Counted from the stretch's first letter, positions 44,820 through 54,023 are shown. The stretch is DNA of 64,000 bases from Oscillatoria princeps RMCB-10 (GCA_019359235.1 JAHHHT010000024.1:62001-126000), one strand, 5' to 3'. Translations and numbers: made by a program. The notes: generated from the sequence alone by a model not told the origin.

Positions 44820-45758
44820 ATGGTAAAATACAGAAGCTCGGTTTCTCAAACAGTTTTTTCCCTCTCCCTAGCCGGGACGCTGGCCACCGGCACCTGCTTG
44901 TGCGTGCCAGCACAGGCGCTCCAGCCGGTGTCAGGTGAGAAATTGCCCAGCGGTTTGCTCACCAGCTTGGAATTCCAGCCGCCGGGGGACAGCGCACCGG
45001 CATCCACCAACGGGGGGGGAACCCGTGGCGATGTCAAATTCCAGCCGCCGGGGGATAGCGCACCGGCTTCCACCAACGGGGGAGGAACCCGTGGCGATGT
45101 CAAATTCCAGCCGCCAGGAGACGCCTCACCCACGAACACCACCGGGGGGGGAACTCGCGGACCGGAATTCCAGCCGCCGGGAGATGCCGCACCGGCTTCC
45201 ACCACCGGGGGAGGAACTCGCAGCGAAGAACTCTCCGAGCTGATCGCGCTGATTCCGCAGACTAAAATAGGGCGCACAGTGGCGGCGCGTCCGACATTTT
45301 TTGTTTACGTGCCTCCAACTTCCTCAAAACAGGTATTTTTCAGCCTGCAAGACGAAAACAGAAACGTTCAGTACCAAACTACCCTGAAGATGTCGGGTCA
45401 GGGGGGAATTGTCAGAGTCACACTTCCTGCGGACGCGCCGGAACTGGAGATAGGGAAAAATTATATGTGGTTCTTCGCCACTATCGAGCCCGGAGACATT
45501 CTCCGCCCGGACAGTCGTGGGGTCAGTGGGTGGGTGAAGCGAGTCGAAGCCCCAACCAGCAGCGCAGAAAATTCATCCCTGACTCCCCTAAAGCTCGCCA
45601 CCTTGTATGCCGAGTCTGGCATTTGGTACGATACAGTTGCCGTCCTAGGTGCGGCTAAACAGGCGCAGCCTGGAGACGCCACCCTAGCAGCTGAGTGGAA
45701 AGAGCTGTTGGAGCAGGTGGGACTGAAGGGTATCGCCACTCAGCCCCTCATCGACTGA
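44820..45758 (+). CDS. DUF928 protein with four 22-residue repeats
   Basis: 312 residues, RBS GAGG. Signal peptide: VFSLSLAGTLATGTCLCVPA. Residues ~50-137 are four near-identical units FQPPGDSAPASTNGGGTRGD. The DUF928 core (~140-312) reads ELIALIPQTKIGRTVAARPT, FFVYVPPTSSKQVFFSLQDE, YQTTLKMSGQGGIVRVTLPA and LATLYAESGIWYDTVAVLGA. The FQPPG...GGGTR peptide normally occurs once before this domain in the family, so the repeats are an expansion. An exported protein of unknown role; lies 38 bases after the CHAT gene and 19 before the CHASE2 kinase. Confidence 0.88.
   Translation: MVKYRSSVSQTVFSLSLAGTLATGTCLCVPAQALQPVSGEKLPSGLLTSLEFQPPGDSAPASTNGGGTRGDVKFQPPGDSAPASTNGGGTRGDVKFQPPGDASPTNTTGGGTRGPEFQPPGDAAPASTTGGGTRSEELSELIALIPQTKIGRTVAARPTFFVYVPPTSSKQVFFSLQDENRNVQYQTTLKMSGQGGIVRVTLPADAPELEIGKNYMWFFATIEPGDILRPDSRGVSGWVKRVEAPTSSAENSSLTPLKLATLYAESGIWYDTVAVLGAAKQAQPGDATLAAEWKELLEQVGLKGIATQPLID
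44971..45228 (+). repeat. 66-bp in-frame tandem repeat, four units
   Basis: Units start AATTCCAGCCGCC at about 44971, 45037, 45103 and 45166 (66, 66 and 63 bp). The first two are almost identical, so expansion is recent and copy number may vary. Confidence 0.9.
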
Positions 45759-45777
45759 CAGGGGATATTCTGATACA

Positions 45778-47997
45778 ATGTGGCAAAAGCTGAGACAGCG
45801 AATTGGGGAATGGGGAGGGGTTTTGGCGATCGCTCCTAGCGTGGCTGCATTAGTCATTGCTGGGAGCGCCGCTGGGGTTTTCCAGATGCTCGAATGGGCA
45901 ACCCTAGACCAATTTTTTCGCCTCCGTCCAGCAGAGCCAATTGACCGGCGCATTGTGCTGGTCACTATTGGGGAGTCAGATATCAGTAAGGTCGGGCAAT
46001 GGCCCATGCCCGACCGAGTGATGGCGCAGCTGCTGCGCAACGTGAGAGCCCAGCAGCCTAGAGCCATCGGCATGGATATCTATCGGGACTTGCCGGTGGA
46101 ACCGGGGCATAAAGAATTAGTGCAGGTGTTTAAGTCCACACCGAACCTGATTGGCATCGAAAAAGTGGGCGGGAACCGAATCGCACCAGCGCCGGTGCTC
46201 AGCAAATTCGACAGAGTGGCGGCGTCCGATCTGGTGTTAGATGCGGATGGCAAAGTGCGCCGAGCTTTGATACTGATCGGCGCTGCTGACGGTCAATTTA
46301 GAGAGGGGCTGGGGGCGAAGCTGGCGCTAGCCTACCTGGAAAAGGAGGGCGTATCTCTGCGCTCGATTGACGCTAAGAAAAAAATATATGGGTTGGGTGG
46401 CTCGGTGTTTGTGCCCCTGACGGGGAATGAGGGAGGGTATGTTGCCGGTGACACGGGCGGATACCAGATTTTGTTAAACTATCGGGGAGGACTTGACAAG
46501 TTTGCCAGTATATCCATGACTGATGTGCTGGAGAACCGCATCCCCCCAGATTTGATGCGCAACCGCGCAGTTTTAATTGGGTCAACTGCAGAGAGCCTCA
46601 AGGACGTTTTCCAAACTCCTTACAGCAGCACTTTGTTCGGAACTCCTGCCCTAACTCCGGGCGCAGTCATTCACGCGAATATAGCCAGCCAGATTTTGAG
46701 TGCCGCTCTGCAAGGGCGTCCGATGCTCCGAACTCCGACTAAGACCCTGAATTGGCTGTGGATTTTGGCTTGGTCTTTTATCGGAGCGAGCGGGTGCTGT
46801 CAATTGCTGCAGACGAACGCATTTAAAAAGAATGTCTTTTTTGGCGGAGCAGTATGCGCTACTGTACTGGGAGGTAGCGCTCTCACCGGCACCAGCTATC
46901 TCGCTTTTCTGGGCGGCTGGATAATCCCCGTATTTTCGCCCCTATTAGGGCTGACCGCCTCGGCGATTTTGATGGCCAACTACCACAGCCAGTGGCAATT
47001 AAAGCTGGCTTGCGAGAAATTAGCGAAAGCCAACGAGCAATTAGAGGAATATTCTCGCACCCTTGAGATTAAAGTTACTGAGCGCACCGGAGAGCTGAAA
47101 AGCGCCCTCGACTATCTCAAAGCCACCCAAACCCAACTGATTCAAGCCGAAAAGATGGCCGCCTTGGGGCAGCTGGTTGCGGGCATCGCTCACGAAATTA
47201 ACAACCCCACAAGCTTTATATATGGGAATGTTGCCCATGCGGAAGAGTACGCCTCTAAATTGGTGAACTTATTAGCGCTTTACCAGAAGCACTGCCCGCC
47301 CAGCCCAGATATTCGAGAATTTATTGAAGAGATTGATTTAGATTACATGCTAGAAGACTTACCGAAATTGCTGGCTTCTATGAAAACGGGAGCCTCGCGC
47401 ATTCGGGAAATTGTTAAGTCCCTGAGAAGTTTTTCAAGGCTGGACGAATCGGAACTCAAAAATGTTGATATCCATGAGGGAATTGACAGCACTTTAATGA
47501 TTCTGCAAAACCGCTTAAAACAGCGGGGTGGGCGAGAAATTAAGGTGGTCAAAGAGTACGGGGAATTGCCTCTGGTGCCTTGCTACGCAGGACAGCTGAA
47601 TCAGGTGTTTATGAACCTGCTGACGAATGCGATTGACGCCCTTGACGAGCGAAATAACAAGCTGAAACCAGAGGAAATTGCGGCCAATCCCAGCGTGATT
47701 AAAATTGCCACTGCGGTGAAGGATAGCTCGCAAATTATTATCGCGATTTCTGACAATGGCCCGGGAATTCCCGAATCGATACAGCAGCGGTTATTTGACC
47801 CCTTTTTCACGACCAAACCTGTCGGGAAAGGCACGGGATTGGGGCTGTCTATCTCACACTCAATCGTCGTAGAACAGCACGGCGGGCACTTGCGCGTCCA
47901 CTCAGCACCCGGTCAAGGAAGTGAGTTTCGCATCGAGATTCCCATGCAACCGTCTAAGGTGCGCAAGCAGTTGCAGCCTCAGATGAATTGCGCTTGA
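45778..47997 (+). CDS. CHASE2-domain sensor histidine kinase
   Basis: 739 residues. A first membrane span (~14-35) is followed by an extracytoplasmic CHASE2 domain (~40-320: FRLRPAEPIDRRIVLVTIGE, AIGMDIYRDLPVEPGHKELV, AVLIGSTAESLKDVFQTPYS), three more spans (~330-405), a coiled coil and the kinase core. H-box AGIAHEINNPTSFIYGN (His in HEINNP), N-box NLLTNAIDALD, G1 ISDNGPGIPESIQQ, F FDPFFTTKPVGKGTGLGLSI. CHASE2 senses an unknown extracellular signal. No response regulator is adjacent. The last gene of the TPS-Uma2-CHAT-DUF928 run; a GAGACGCGA hairpin follows. Confidence 0.93.
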   Translation: MWQKLRQRIGEWGGVLAIAPSVAALVIAGSAAGVFQMLEWATLDQFFRLRPAEPIDRRIVLVTIGESDISKVGQWPMPDRVMAQLLRNVRAQQPRAIGMDIYRDLPVEPGHKELVQVFKSTPNLIGIEKVGGNRIAPAPVLSKFDRVAASDLVLDADGKVRRALILIGAADGQFREGLGAKLALAYLEKEGVSLRSIDAKKKIYGLGGSVFVPLTGNEGGYVAGDTGGYQILLNYRGGLDKFASISMTDVLENRIPPDLMRNRAVLIGSTAESLKDVFQTPYSSTLFGTPALTPGAVIHANIASQILSAALQGRPMLRTPTKTLNWLWILAWSFIGASGCCQLLQTNAFKKNVFFGGAVCATVLGGSALTGTSYLAFLGGWIIPVFSPLLGLTASAILMANYHSQWQLKLACEKLAKANEQLEEYSRTLEIKVTERTGELKSALDYLKATQTQLIQAEKMAALGQLVAGIAHEINNPTSFIYGNVAHAEEYASKLVNLLALYQKHCPPSPDIREFIEEIDLDYMLEDLPKLLASMKTGASRIREIVKSLRSFSRLDESELKNVDIHEGIDSTLMILQNRLKQRGGREIKVVKEYGELPLVPCYAGQLNQVFMNLLTNAIDALDERNNKLKPEEIAANPSVIKIATAVKDSSQIIIAISDNGPGIPESIQQRLFDPFFTTKPVGKGTGLGLSISHSIVVEQHGGHLRVHSAPGQGSEFRIEIPMQPSKVRKQLQPQMNCA

Positions 47998-48025
47998 ATC
48001 CCTATAATTTGCAACTGCTTCTTGT

Positions 48026-48049
48026 AGAGACGCGATTTATCGCGTCTTT
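48026..48049. repeat. GAGACGCGA hairpin, second copy
   Basis: AGAGACGCGA-TTTA-TCGCGTCTTT, 29 bases after the CHASE2 kinase stop and followed by CTCTTG; compare 358-381. It may serve as terminator of the operon. Confidence 0.7.
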
Positions 48050-48055
48050 CTCTTG

Positions 48056-48177
48056 TATAGCAGTAGCCATATTGGTTAGGACATTAGACGGGCAGGCGAG
48101 ACGCCCGCCCTACAGTTCTCCTTCGTAGGACAGGCGTCTCGCCTGTCCTTGTCCTAAACTGACTGTCCATTGCTATA
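48056..48177. repeat. TATAGC-ended MITE-like element, best-preserved copy
   Basis: TATAGCAGTAGCCATATTGG at the left and TGACTGTCCATTGCTATA at the right; inside, GGGCAGGCGAGACGCCCGCC and GGACAGGCGTCTCGCCTGTC are two palindromes in tandem, and TTAGGACATTAGAC / TTGTCCTAAACTGA are complementary in part. Confidence 0.75.
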
Positions 48178-48260
48178 GAGACTTTTATCCCAGAGACAGA
48201 TTTACCAAAAAAACAAATGTTCTATCATTATAGCATTGAACTGATTATCACGGTTTAAGT

Positions 48261-49769
48261 ATGCCTTTTCCAAGAGCGAGCGGTATTTTGCTTCACCCCA
48301 CCTCCTTTCCCAGCCCATACGGCATTGGCGACTTGGGGAAAGACGCTTATGATTTCATTGACTTCTTGGCAGAAAGCAAGCAGCGGCTGTGGCAGATTTT
48401 GCCCCTCGGACCGGCAGGATATGGCAATTCCCCCTACATGTCTTATTCAGCCTTTGCCGGCAACCCCCTGCTGATCAGTCCGGAACGGCTAAAAGAAAAA
48501 GGGCTGCTGTCTGAGGGGGACCTCAGAAATTATCCGGTGTTTCCCGATCAAACCGTAGATTTCGAGCGGGTGATTCCCGCAAAGCTTGCCTTGCTCTGGC
48601 AAGCCTTCCAAAACTCCGACCCGAATTCTTACGAATACCAGAGCTTTTGCGACCGGCAATCTTACTGGCTGGATGACTTTGCCTTGTTTATGGCGCTCAA
48701 AGAAAAACACAATCAAGACCCCTGGTACGAGTGGGAAGACAAGCTGAAAAAGCGCAAGCCAGAAGCCATCAGCAAGGAACAGGAAGACCTCAGCGACCGG
48801 ATTAACTTCCACAAATTCCTGCAGTTTGAGTTTTTCAGCCAGTGGTCAGCGCTGAGGCGGTACGCCAAAGCTCGCGACATCCTGATTATAGGCGATATTC
48901 CCATCTATGTGGGGGGCGACAGCGCCGACGTGTGGGCCAATCAGAGCGTGTTTTGCCTGGATGAGGAGACGGGGAAACCCAAACTCAAAGCCGGTGTGCC
49001 ACCGGACAAATTCGAGCCAGAAAACGGCCAGATGTGGGGCAATCCAATTTATAATTGGAAGCAACTGGAGATGGATGATTTCTCTTGGTGGGTGCAGCGC
49101 TTCCGGACGCTGCTGGATTATGTGGACATCATTCGCATCGACCACTTCCGGGGGTTTGAAGCTTACTGGGCAATACCCGGAGAAGAAACCGTTGCCAAGA
49201 ACGGACAGTGGGTGGAAGCGCCGGGGGAACTGCTGTTGGAAGTGGTCAAAGAAAAACTGGGAGTGCTGCCGATTATTGCCGAGGATTTGGGCGTGATTAC
49301 CTGGAAAGTCAGGGCGCTGCGAGAGCGCTTTGGATTTCCGGGGATGAAAATTTTGCAGTTTGCTTTCGAGCCAGCGCCTGACCTGCCTTTCTTGCCTTTC
49401 AACTATACCACCCCAAACTGTGTGGTTTACACCGGCACCCACGACAACGACACCACGAAAGGCTGGTACAGCCAACTTCCCGACAAGAATAAAGACAAAG
49501 TGTGGCTCTATTTGTTGGGGAAAAAGCGCTCGGAGTGCGATGAAAGTGAAATTAACTGGGAGCTTCTAAGATTAGCTTTCAGTTCGATTGCCAATCTAGC
49601 AATAATTCCCCTGCAAGATGTCTTGGGGTTGGGTACGGAAGCGCGAATGAATTTGCCCGGTTCCCTGGGAGATTGGTGGGGCTGGCGATACCAGCGGGAT
49701 GCCTTAACGCCGGATCTCAGCAATCGCCTCAGGAGTCTGACTGAAATCTACGATCGAGCCGGCATTTAA
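48261..49769 (+). CDS. malQ: 4-alpha-glucanotransferase (disproportionating enzyme)
   Basis: 502 residues, standard for GH77. RASGILLHPTSFPSPYGIGD, LGPAGYGNSPYMSYSAFAGN, FFSQWSALRRYAKARDILII, GDIPIYVGGDSADVWAN, DIIRIDHFRGFEAYWAIP (nucleophile Asp in RIDHFRG), LPIIAEDLGVIT (acid/base Glu) and YTGTHDNDTTKGW (transition-state Asp) are all present. It transfers alpha-1,4-glucan segments during glycogen and maltodextrin metabolism in the cytosol. Stands alone between repeat-rich spacers. Confidence 0.96.
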   Translation: MPFPRASGILLHPTSFPSPYGIGDLGKDAYDFIDFLAESKQRLWQILPLGPAGYGNSPYMSYSAFAGNPLLISPERLKEKGLLSEGDLRNYPVFPDQTVDFERVIPAKLALLWQAFQNSDPNSYEYQSFCDRQSYWLDDFALFMALKEKHNQDPWYEWEDKLKKRKPEAISKEQEDLSDRINFHKFLQFEFFSQWSALRRYAKARDILIIGDIPIYVGGDSADVWANQSVFCLDEETGKPKLKAGVPPDKFEPENGQMWGNPIYNWKQLEMDDFSWWVQRFRTLLDYVDIIRIDHFRGFEAYWAIPGEETVAKNGQWVEAPGELLLEVVKEKLGVLPIIAEDLGVITWKVRALRERFGFPGMKILQFAFEPAPDLPFLPFNYTTPNCVVYTGTHDNDTTKGWYSQLPDKNKDKVWLYLLGKKRSECDESEINWELLRLAFSSIANLAIIPLQDVLGLGTEARMNLPGSLGDWWGWRYQRDALTPDLSNRLRSLTEIYDRAGI

Positions 49770-49789
49770 AGGTTGCCTCACCGGCAGTA

Positions 49790-49879
49790 TATAGCGGTTT
49801 CCAGTTGGATAAAGTACGCATCCATAACCCGGAAGGGGGCGGTCTCCGTGGGTGCCCCGCCCCTACCGGGTTTCTCAGT
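49790..49879. repeat. TATAGCGGTT element with internal GGGGCGG arms
   Basis: Starts TATAGCGGTTTCCAGTTGGA like 55370 but carries CCCGGAAGGGGGCGGTCTCC and GCCCCGCCCCTACCGGGTTT instead of the simple AAACCCGGTTT pair. The right terminus is unclear. Confidence 0.55.
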
Positions 49880-49928
49880 ACCTCAGTCTCGCTGAAAATA
49901 GCCGGTTTTAACCTTATTTACTGATAAT

Positions 49929-50585
49929 TTACTGATAGCTAAATGCCGTTTTTCTCTGCCCCACCACTTCTGGCGCACCGGCTACGAAACGCAGCTGGTC
50001 GCAGCAGACTGCAAGCCAAGGCTGACCTAAACCTAACATAGCGAAAGGACTTTCTGCGGGGATTTCTAACTGAGAGCCAATCAGACCCAGACGCGACTCT
50101 AACTCACCGTGGAATAAGAGGAAATCAGAATTTAGGGCGCTCAAAAACGGCCCTTTAACAGGCAGCGGCAAGCTAAAGTTTGGCGGAGTGTAGGTGAGGC
50201 GGCACAGGAGCCGGTCGCCCTGACGGACAGTAACACGAGAGCGCTCGCCCTTTTCCCATGTAAAGTCAGCCAGTTCCTTGGGCAAGCCCCAAATTTCTCT
50301 GCCGCCGGCAGCAGAATCCGCACTGTCTACATAGATATGAGAAATCCACCCCCCCCATTTGCCTGAATAGCTCACCAAACCAGCCAGAACAATTAACTCG
50401 CTGTATTCCAGTGCGGAACCGGCACCGTAGGATGCCAGATAAACCCCGCCTAACGTTTTTCCTGGCCACACGGAGATGATTTCTAACTCTGGGGGGACGA
50501 GTGGGCGCACTGCTGCAATATCGACTAATTGCGCAGTCTGGAGAGCGCAGCCTTTGAGTGTCCAAGGTGCCGGTGGGTAGGGCAT
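49929..50585 (-). CDS. Acetoacetate-decarboxylase-family protein (ADC-like fold)
   Basis: 218 residues, strong RBS GAGGAGG. YPPAPWTLKGCALQTAQLVD, LVPPELEIISVWPGKTLGGV, YLASYGAGSALEYSELIVLA, ISHIYVDSADSAAGGREIWG and LPKELADFTWEKG are the ADC-like superfamily pattern. True acetoacetate decarboxylase has a Schiff-base Lys-Lys pair; the lysine here (PKELADF) is at the equivalent area but the pair is not evident, so substrate and activity are open. Gene stands alone. Confidence 0.75.
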   Translation of the reverse strand: MPYPPAPWTLKGCALQTAQLVDIAAVRPLVPPELEIISVWPGKTLGGVYLASYGAGSALEYSELIVLAGLVSYSGKWGGWISHIYVDSADSAAGGREIWGLPKELADFTWEKGERSRVTVRQGDRLLCRLTYTPPNFSLPLPVKGPFLSALNSDFLLFHGELESRLGLIGSQLEIPAESPFAMLGLGQPWLAVCCDQLRFVAGAPEVVGQRKTAFSYQ

Positions 50586-50729
50586 TGGAAAATCCTCCTC
50601 ATTTACAGCCCCCTGATTCCCGCTGCCTGTCTGCCGGCGGATAGGGGTGTGATTTCTTTATTATATAGCGGGCGGGTTCGCCACAATTATCAGCCCTTTT
50701 GTTAGGTATTAGGTGTCTGGTTCGGAAAC

Positions 50730-50763
50730 CAGAAACCAGGTTTCTTTAAGAAACCTGGTTTCT
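50730..50763 (-). terminator. AGAAACCAGGTTTCTT hairpin behind dnaK
   Basis: AGAAACCAGGTTTCTT and AAGAAACCTGGTTTCT are complementary over nearly their whole length and lie 35 bases after the dnaK stop. It is a base-changed member of the AAACCCGGTTT family. Confidence 0.55.
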
Positions 50764-50797
50764 AGATTTACAGTGCGAGTGCGATCGAAGCCCCTGA

Positions 50798-52711
50798 CTA
50801 CTTAGTTTCAGAGAACTCAGCGTCAATCACATCGTCATCGCCGCCGGATTTGCCGGCCTTGCCAGCATCCGGAGCGGGCCCGCCGGCAGCTTCCGGGCCA
50901 CCGCCGCCAGCTTGCTGGTAGATATTGCTGCCGATGGTGTAGAGCGCCTGTTGCAGTTCCGTCGTCAGAGTCTTGATGCGGTCGAAGTCTTCCTTGCTGG
51001 CTGCATCCCGCAAGTCTTTAACCAGCGCTTCCACCTTGCTCTTGTCAGCAGCCGGCACCTTGTCGCCGAGATCCTTGAGCTGCTTCTCAGCTTGGTAAGC
51101 CAAGGAGTCAGCCTGGTTCTTCATGTCTATCTTTTCGCGGCGCTCCTTGTCAGCAGCGGCGTTGCGTTCGGCTTCCTTGACCATCCGCTCCACTTCATTG
51201 CTGGGGAGGGTGCTCGCGCCGGTGATGCTGATCGATTGCTCCTTGCCGGTGCCCTTGTCCTTAGCGGTGACATTCAGAATACCGTTAGCGTCAATGTCGA
51301 ACACGACTTCGATTTGCGGGACGCCGCGAGGTGCCGGTGGGATGCCATCGAGGCGGAACTGACCCAAACTCTTGTTGTCCGTGGCCAATTCCCGCTCGCC
51401 TTGCAGGACGTGGATTTCCACATTGGTTTGCCCGTCCACCGCCGTGGAGAACACTTCCGACTTCTTGGTGGGGATAGTGGTGTTGCGGGGGATAATCTTG
51501 GTCATCACGCCGCCCAGGGTTTCCACACCCAGAGACAGGGGGGTAACGTCCAGCAGCAGGATGTCCTTCACCTCACCGGCGAGCACGCCGGCTTGGATCG
51601 CCGCACCCACGGCAACCACTTCATCCGGGTTGACGGTTTGGTTGGGGTCCTTGCCCAGTACGCGCTTTACGAGTTCTTGCACCGCAGGAATCCGGGTGGA
51701 ACCGCCCACGAGCACCACTTCATCAATGGCACTCTTGTCGATTTTGGCGTCGCGGACGGCGTTTTCCACCGGTATGCGGCACCGGTCAATCAAATCAGCG
51801 CAGATCTTTTCAAACTCGGCCCGCGTCAGGCTCATGTCCAGGTGCTTGGGCCCGTCTTGGGTTGCCGTAATAAACGGCAGGTTGATTTCTGTTTGAGTGA
51901 CGCTGGACAGTTCAATCTTGGCCTTTTCAGCGGCTTCCGTCAGGCGCTGCAGCGCTTGCCTGTCTTTGCGCAGGTCGATGCCTTCCGCTTTCCGGAAGGC
52001 TTCGGCGAGGCTGTCAACAATCTTCTTGTCGAAGTCGTCACCGCCGAGGTGGGTGTCCCCAGAAGTCGCCAGCACTTCAAACACGCCGTCGCCCACTTCC
52101 AGGATAGAAACGTCGAAGGTGCCGCCGCCGAGGTCAAACACCAGGATGGTTTCGTTGCTCTTCTTGTCCAAGCCGTAAGCCAGAGAAGCGGCGGTGGGTT
52201 CGTTGATAATCCGCAGCACTTCCAAACCGGCAATCTTGCCCGCATCCTTTGTCGCTTGGCGCTGGGAGTCGTTGAAGTAAGCCGGTACGGTGATCACCGC
52301 TTGGGTGACGGGTTCCCCCAGGTACTTGCTGGCGTCGTCTGCCAGTTTGCGCAGCACTTGAGCGGAAATTTCTTCCGGGGCGAACTGCTTGCCCGCCCCC
52401 GGGCAGTCCAGCTTAACGTTGGCGTTGCTGTCCCGCAGCACTTTGTAGGAAACTTCCGTCGATTCGTAGGTCACCTCGTCGAATTTGCGCCCGATGAAGC
52501 GTTTGACGGAGTAGAAGGTGTTTTCCGGGTTCATTACCGCTTGGCGCTTGGCGATTTGGCCCACCAAGCGGTCGCCATTCTTTGTAAACGCTACGACTGA
52601 AGGCGTCGTGCGGAAACCTTCTGCATTGGCGATCACGGTGGGTTTGCCACCCTCCATCACAGCGACGCAAGAGTTAGTCGTACCTAAGTCAATTCCAACA
52701 ACTTTTCCCAT
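50798..52711 (-). CDS. dnaK: Chaperone protein DnaK (Hsp70)
   Basis: 637 residues from ATG 52711 ([20 protein letters not shown]); 29 extra codons upstream to 52798 are not homologous. ATPase landmarks: [78 protein letters not shown]; substrate domain [20 protein letters not shown] and a Gly-rich tail ending [13 protein letters not shown]. It resembles the main cyanobacterial DnaK2-type chaperone. No grpE or dnaJ is next to it; an hsp20 relic lies upstream on the same strand, suggesting a former heat-shock cluster. Confidence 0.96.
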   Translation of the reverse strand: MGKVVGIDLGTTNSCVAVMEGGKPTVIANAEGFRTTPSVVAFTKNGDRLVGQIAKRQAVMNPENTFYSVKRFIGRKFDEVTYESTEVSYKVLRDSNANVKLDCPGAGKQFAPEEISAQVLRKLADDASKYLGEPVTQAVITVPAYFNDSQRQATKDAGKIAGLEVLRIINEPTAASLAYGLDKKSNETILVFDLGGGTFDVSILEVGDGVFEVLATSGDTHLGGDDFDKKIVDSLAEAFRKAEGIDLRKDRQALQRLTEAAEKAKIELSSVTQTEINLPFITATQDGPKHLDMSLTRAEFEKICADLIDRCRIPVENAVRDAKIDKSAIDEVVLVGGSTRIPAVQELVKRVLGKDPNQTVNPDEVVAVGAAIQAGVLAGEVKDILLLDVTPLSLGVETLGGVMTKIIPRNTTIPTKKSEVFSTAVDGQTNVEIHVLQGERELATDNKSLGQFRLDGIPPAPRGVPQIEVVFDIDANGILNVTAKDKGTGKEQSISITGASTLPSNEVERMVKEAERNAAADKERREKIDMKNQADSLAYQAEKQLKDLGDKVPAADKSKVEALVKDLRDAASKEDFDRIKTLTTELQQALYTIGSNIYQQAGGGGPEAAGGPAPDAGKAGKSGGDDDVIDAEFSETK

Positions 52712-52982
52712 AAGGGCGTTCCGGCTCCAATCACTACAAAAATTTTGCTCTGTACCAGCCTGATTATTTAGGCATACAAAATACTGCGAATCAAACACCG
52801 TCGGGTTCGATTAGCAGCCAACCCAGCCTCAGTATTATTTAGATAAGTCTATTAATATACTGAGCTTGGTTAGGCTCCTGATGAAGGCGTATTTACCGTA
52901 CCTGAGAGGGGGCGGTTTGGCACCTGCCGGCGCTCGCGCTTCAGAGCCGGCAGGCTGTTCAGCCCTCAAAAACCCGCGCTCG

Positions 52983-53686
52983 TCAGGCGGCTGGATTAGA
53001 CGCCCACACATCTTCTAAGAGTTCAGCATCCATAGGCGCACCGGCTTGACGGCTTTCTGCCGCAGGGGGGTTGCTCTCACCGGCGTTTTCCGCTAAAATC
53101 TGTTCCTCAGCCTCAGCGACCCTGACCTTAACCACCTCGGGGCGGGCGGCGGACAGTTTCGGCTTTCGTCAGGGTGAGGATGCCGTCTTTGAATTCGTTT
53201 CAATCCCGTTTCCGGGATTCAGCTGGCCAAACATCCTCGCCTCCTGCCCCCTGTTGAAATCATTGTCGCATTGATATGGGCTTGTTTGCACAACCGGGAT
53301 GCTCCCTTGAATTCCGCTTGCCGCCGGTCGTTTCGCACCGGCTCAGGGAGCTCAACCAGGCGGCGGAATCTGCCGTACTGCAACTCTGAGCGCCACTTTC
53401 GGATCTGTTGGCTTTGCGGCTGCCGGTATTCCCCAGCCAGCGAGACGGCTTCCCGGCTGACTCGCACATCTAAATCTTTTGCTTCCACCCCTGTAACTTC
53501 CCCCCGCAGAATGATCGCCGTGCCGGGGTCTTGCAATTCAACTGCCGGTGCCGGGGCTGCAGGGGCTGACTGAGCGCAGGCGCTAGGGCGAGCGCCGGTT
53601 TGAGAGAGCTCGTCAAACAGCCGGTTCAATTGACTCCGCACGCTATCAATCTCGCGCAAGGGCTGCCAGTAAATTAGTTTCGCCAT
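52983..53686 (-). pseudogene. Hsp20 small heat-shock protein, interrupted by a 110-bp insertion and frameshifted
   Basis: From ATG 53686: WQPLREIDSVRSQLNRLFDE, VELQDPGTAIILRGEVTGVE, AKDLDVRVSREAVSLAGEYR and LQYGRFRRLVELPEPV, the alpha-crystallin fold. At QAEF the coding sequence is interrupted by 53197-53306; beyond it the expected FKDGILTLTKAE continues at 53196-53165, then one more frame change is needed to read RPEVVKVRVAEAEEQILAEN and the stop at 52983. The intact gene would have encoded ~195 residues with an extended C-terminus. The open frame to 53219 ends in insertion-encoded residues and lacks the last core strands. Confidence 0.85.
53197..53306. mobile_element. 110-bp insertion in hsp20 with 8-bp direct duplication and a CRISPR-repeat-like end
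   Basis: TTGAATTC is present on both sides (53189-53196 and 53307-53314), as expected for a target-site duplication. The left end is GTTTCAATCCCG-TTTC-CGGGATTC, which on the minus strand is a 7-bp stem with GAAA tetraloop followed by GAAAC: AATCCCG-GAAA-CGGGATT-GAAAC. That ending (GGGATTGAAAC) is typical of cyanobacterial CRISPR repeats, but only one copy is present. The right end CAACCGGGATGCTCCC is not a good inverted repeat of the left. Nature unknown. Confidence 0.6.
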
Positions 53687-53937
53687 AGGTTTACCGAGGT
53701 TGAGAAGATATCGCCATTCTGGGGCTGGGGTGAGTGAAGTTTGAAGCGAAAAGGTTAAGCCTCAAAAGTTTGAAACACAGCAGGTGAAGTTAAGAAATAG
53801 CCGCTGCGGGAGCGAGGTTTCAACTTGACGCGCTTATTCCTAACTGAATTCCATATTAGGTGTGCCGGCGGTTTCAGGAATTGGGGCAAACCGTAAAGCA
53901 CCAGTTGTATTTGCCGCTCGCACCGGCATGCTGGCAT

Positions 53938-54023
53938 GAAGAACCCCACCCCCCAACCCCCTCCCCGCTTGCGGGGAGGGGGAGTTTGAGTGGGTTTTCG
54001 TTCTTGTGGAAAAAGTTTCAATC
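53938..54023. repeat. Long-form CCCCTCCCCGC element, inverted relative to 42024
   Basis: AAGAACCCCACCCCCCAACC, CCTCCCCGC-TT-GCGGGGAGG, then GGTTTTCGTTCTTGTGGAAA and AAAGTTTCAATCAT. Matches the element beside the CHAT gene in reverse. The spacer 53700-54240 otherwise shows no gene. Confidence 0.75.

Noticed and set aside
50912-52600. 562-codon plus-strand open frame across dnaK
   Set aside because: It is the antisense shadow of dnaK; the minus-strand reading is an unmistakable Hsp70.
53197-53220. True CRISPR array
   Set aside because: Only one repeat-like unit is present and there are no spacers or cas genes in the window; reported only as a CRISPR-repeat-like end of an insertion.
53219-53686. 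Intact 155-residue Hsp20
   Set aside because: The last ~30 residues are encoded by the 110-bp insertion, and the missing alpha-crystallin strands continue beyond it, so it is a pseudogene.
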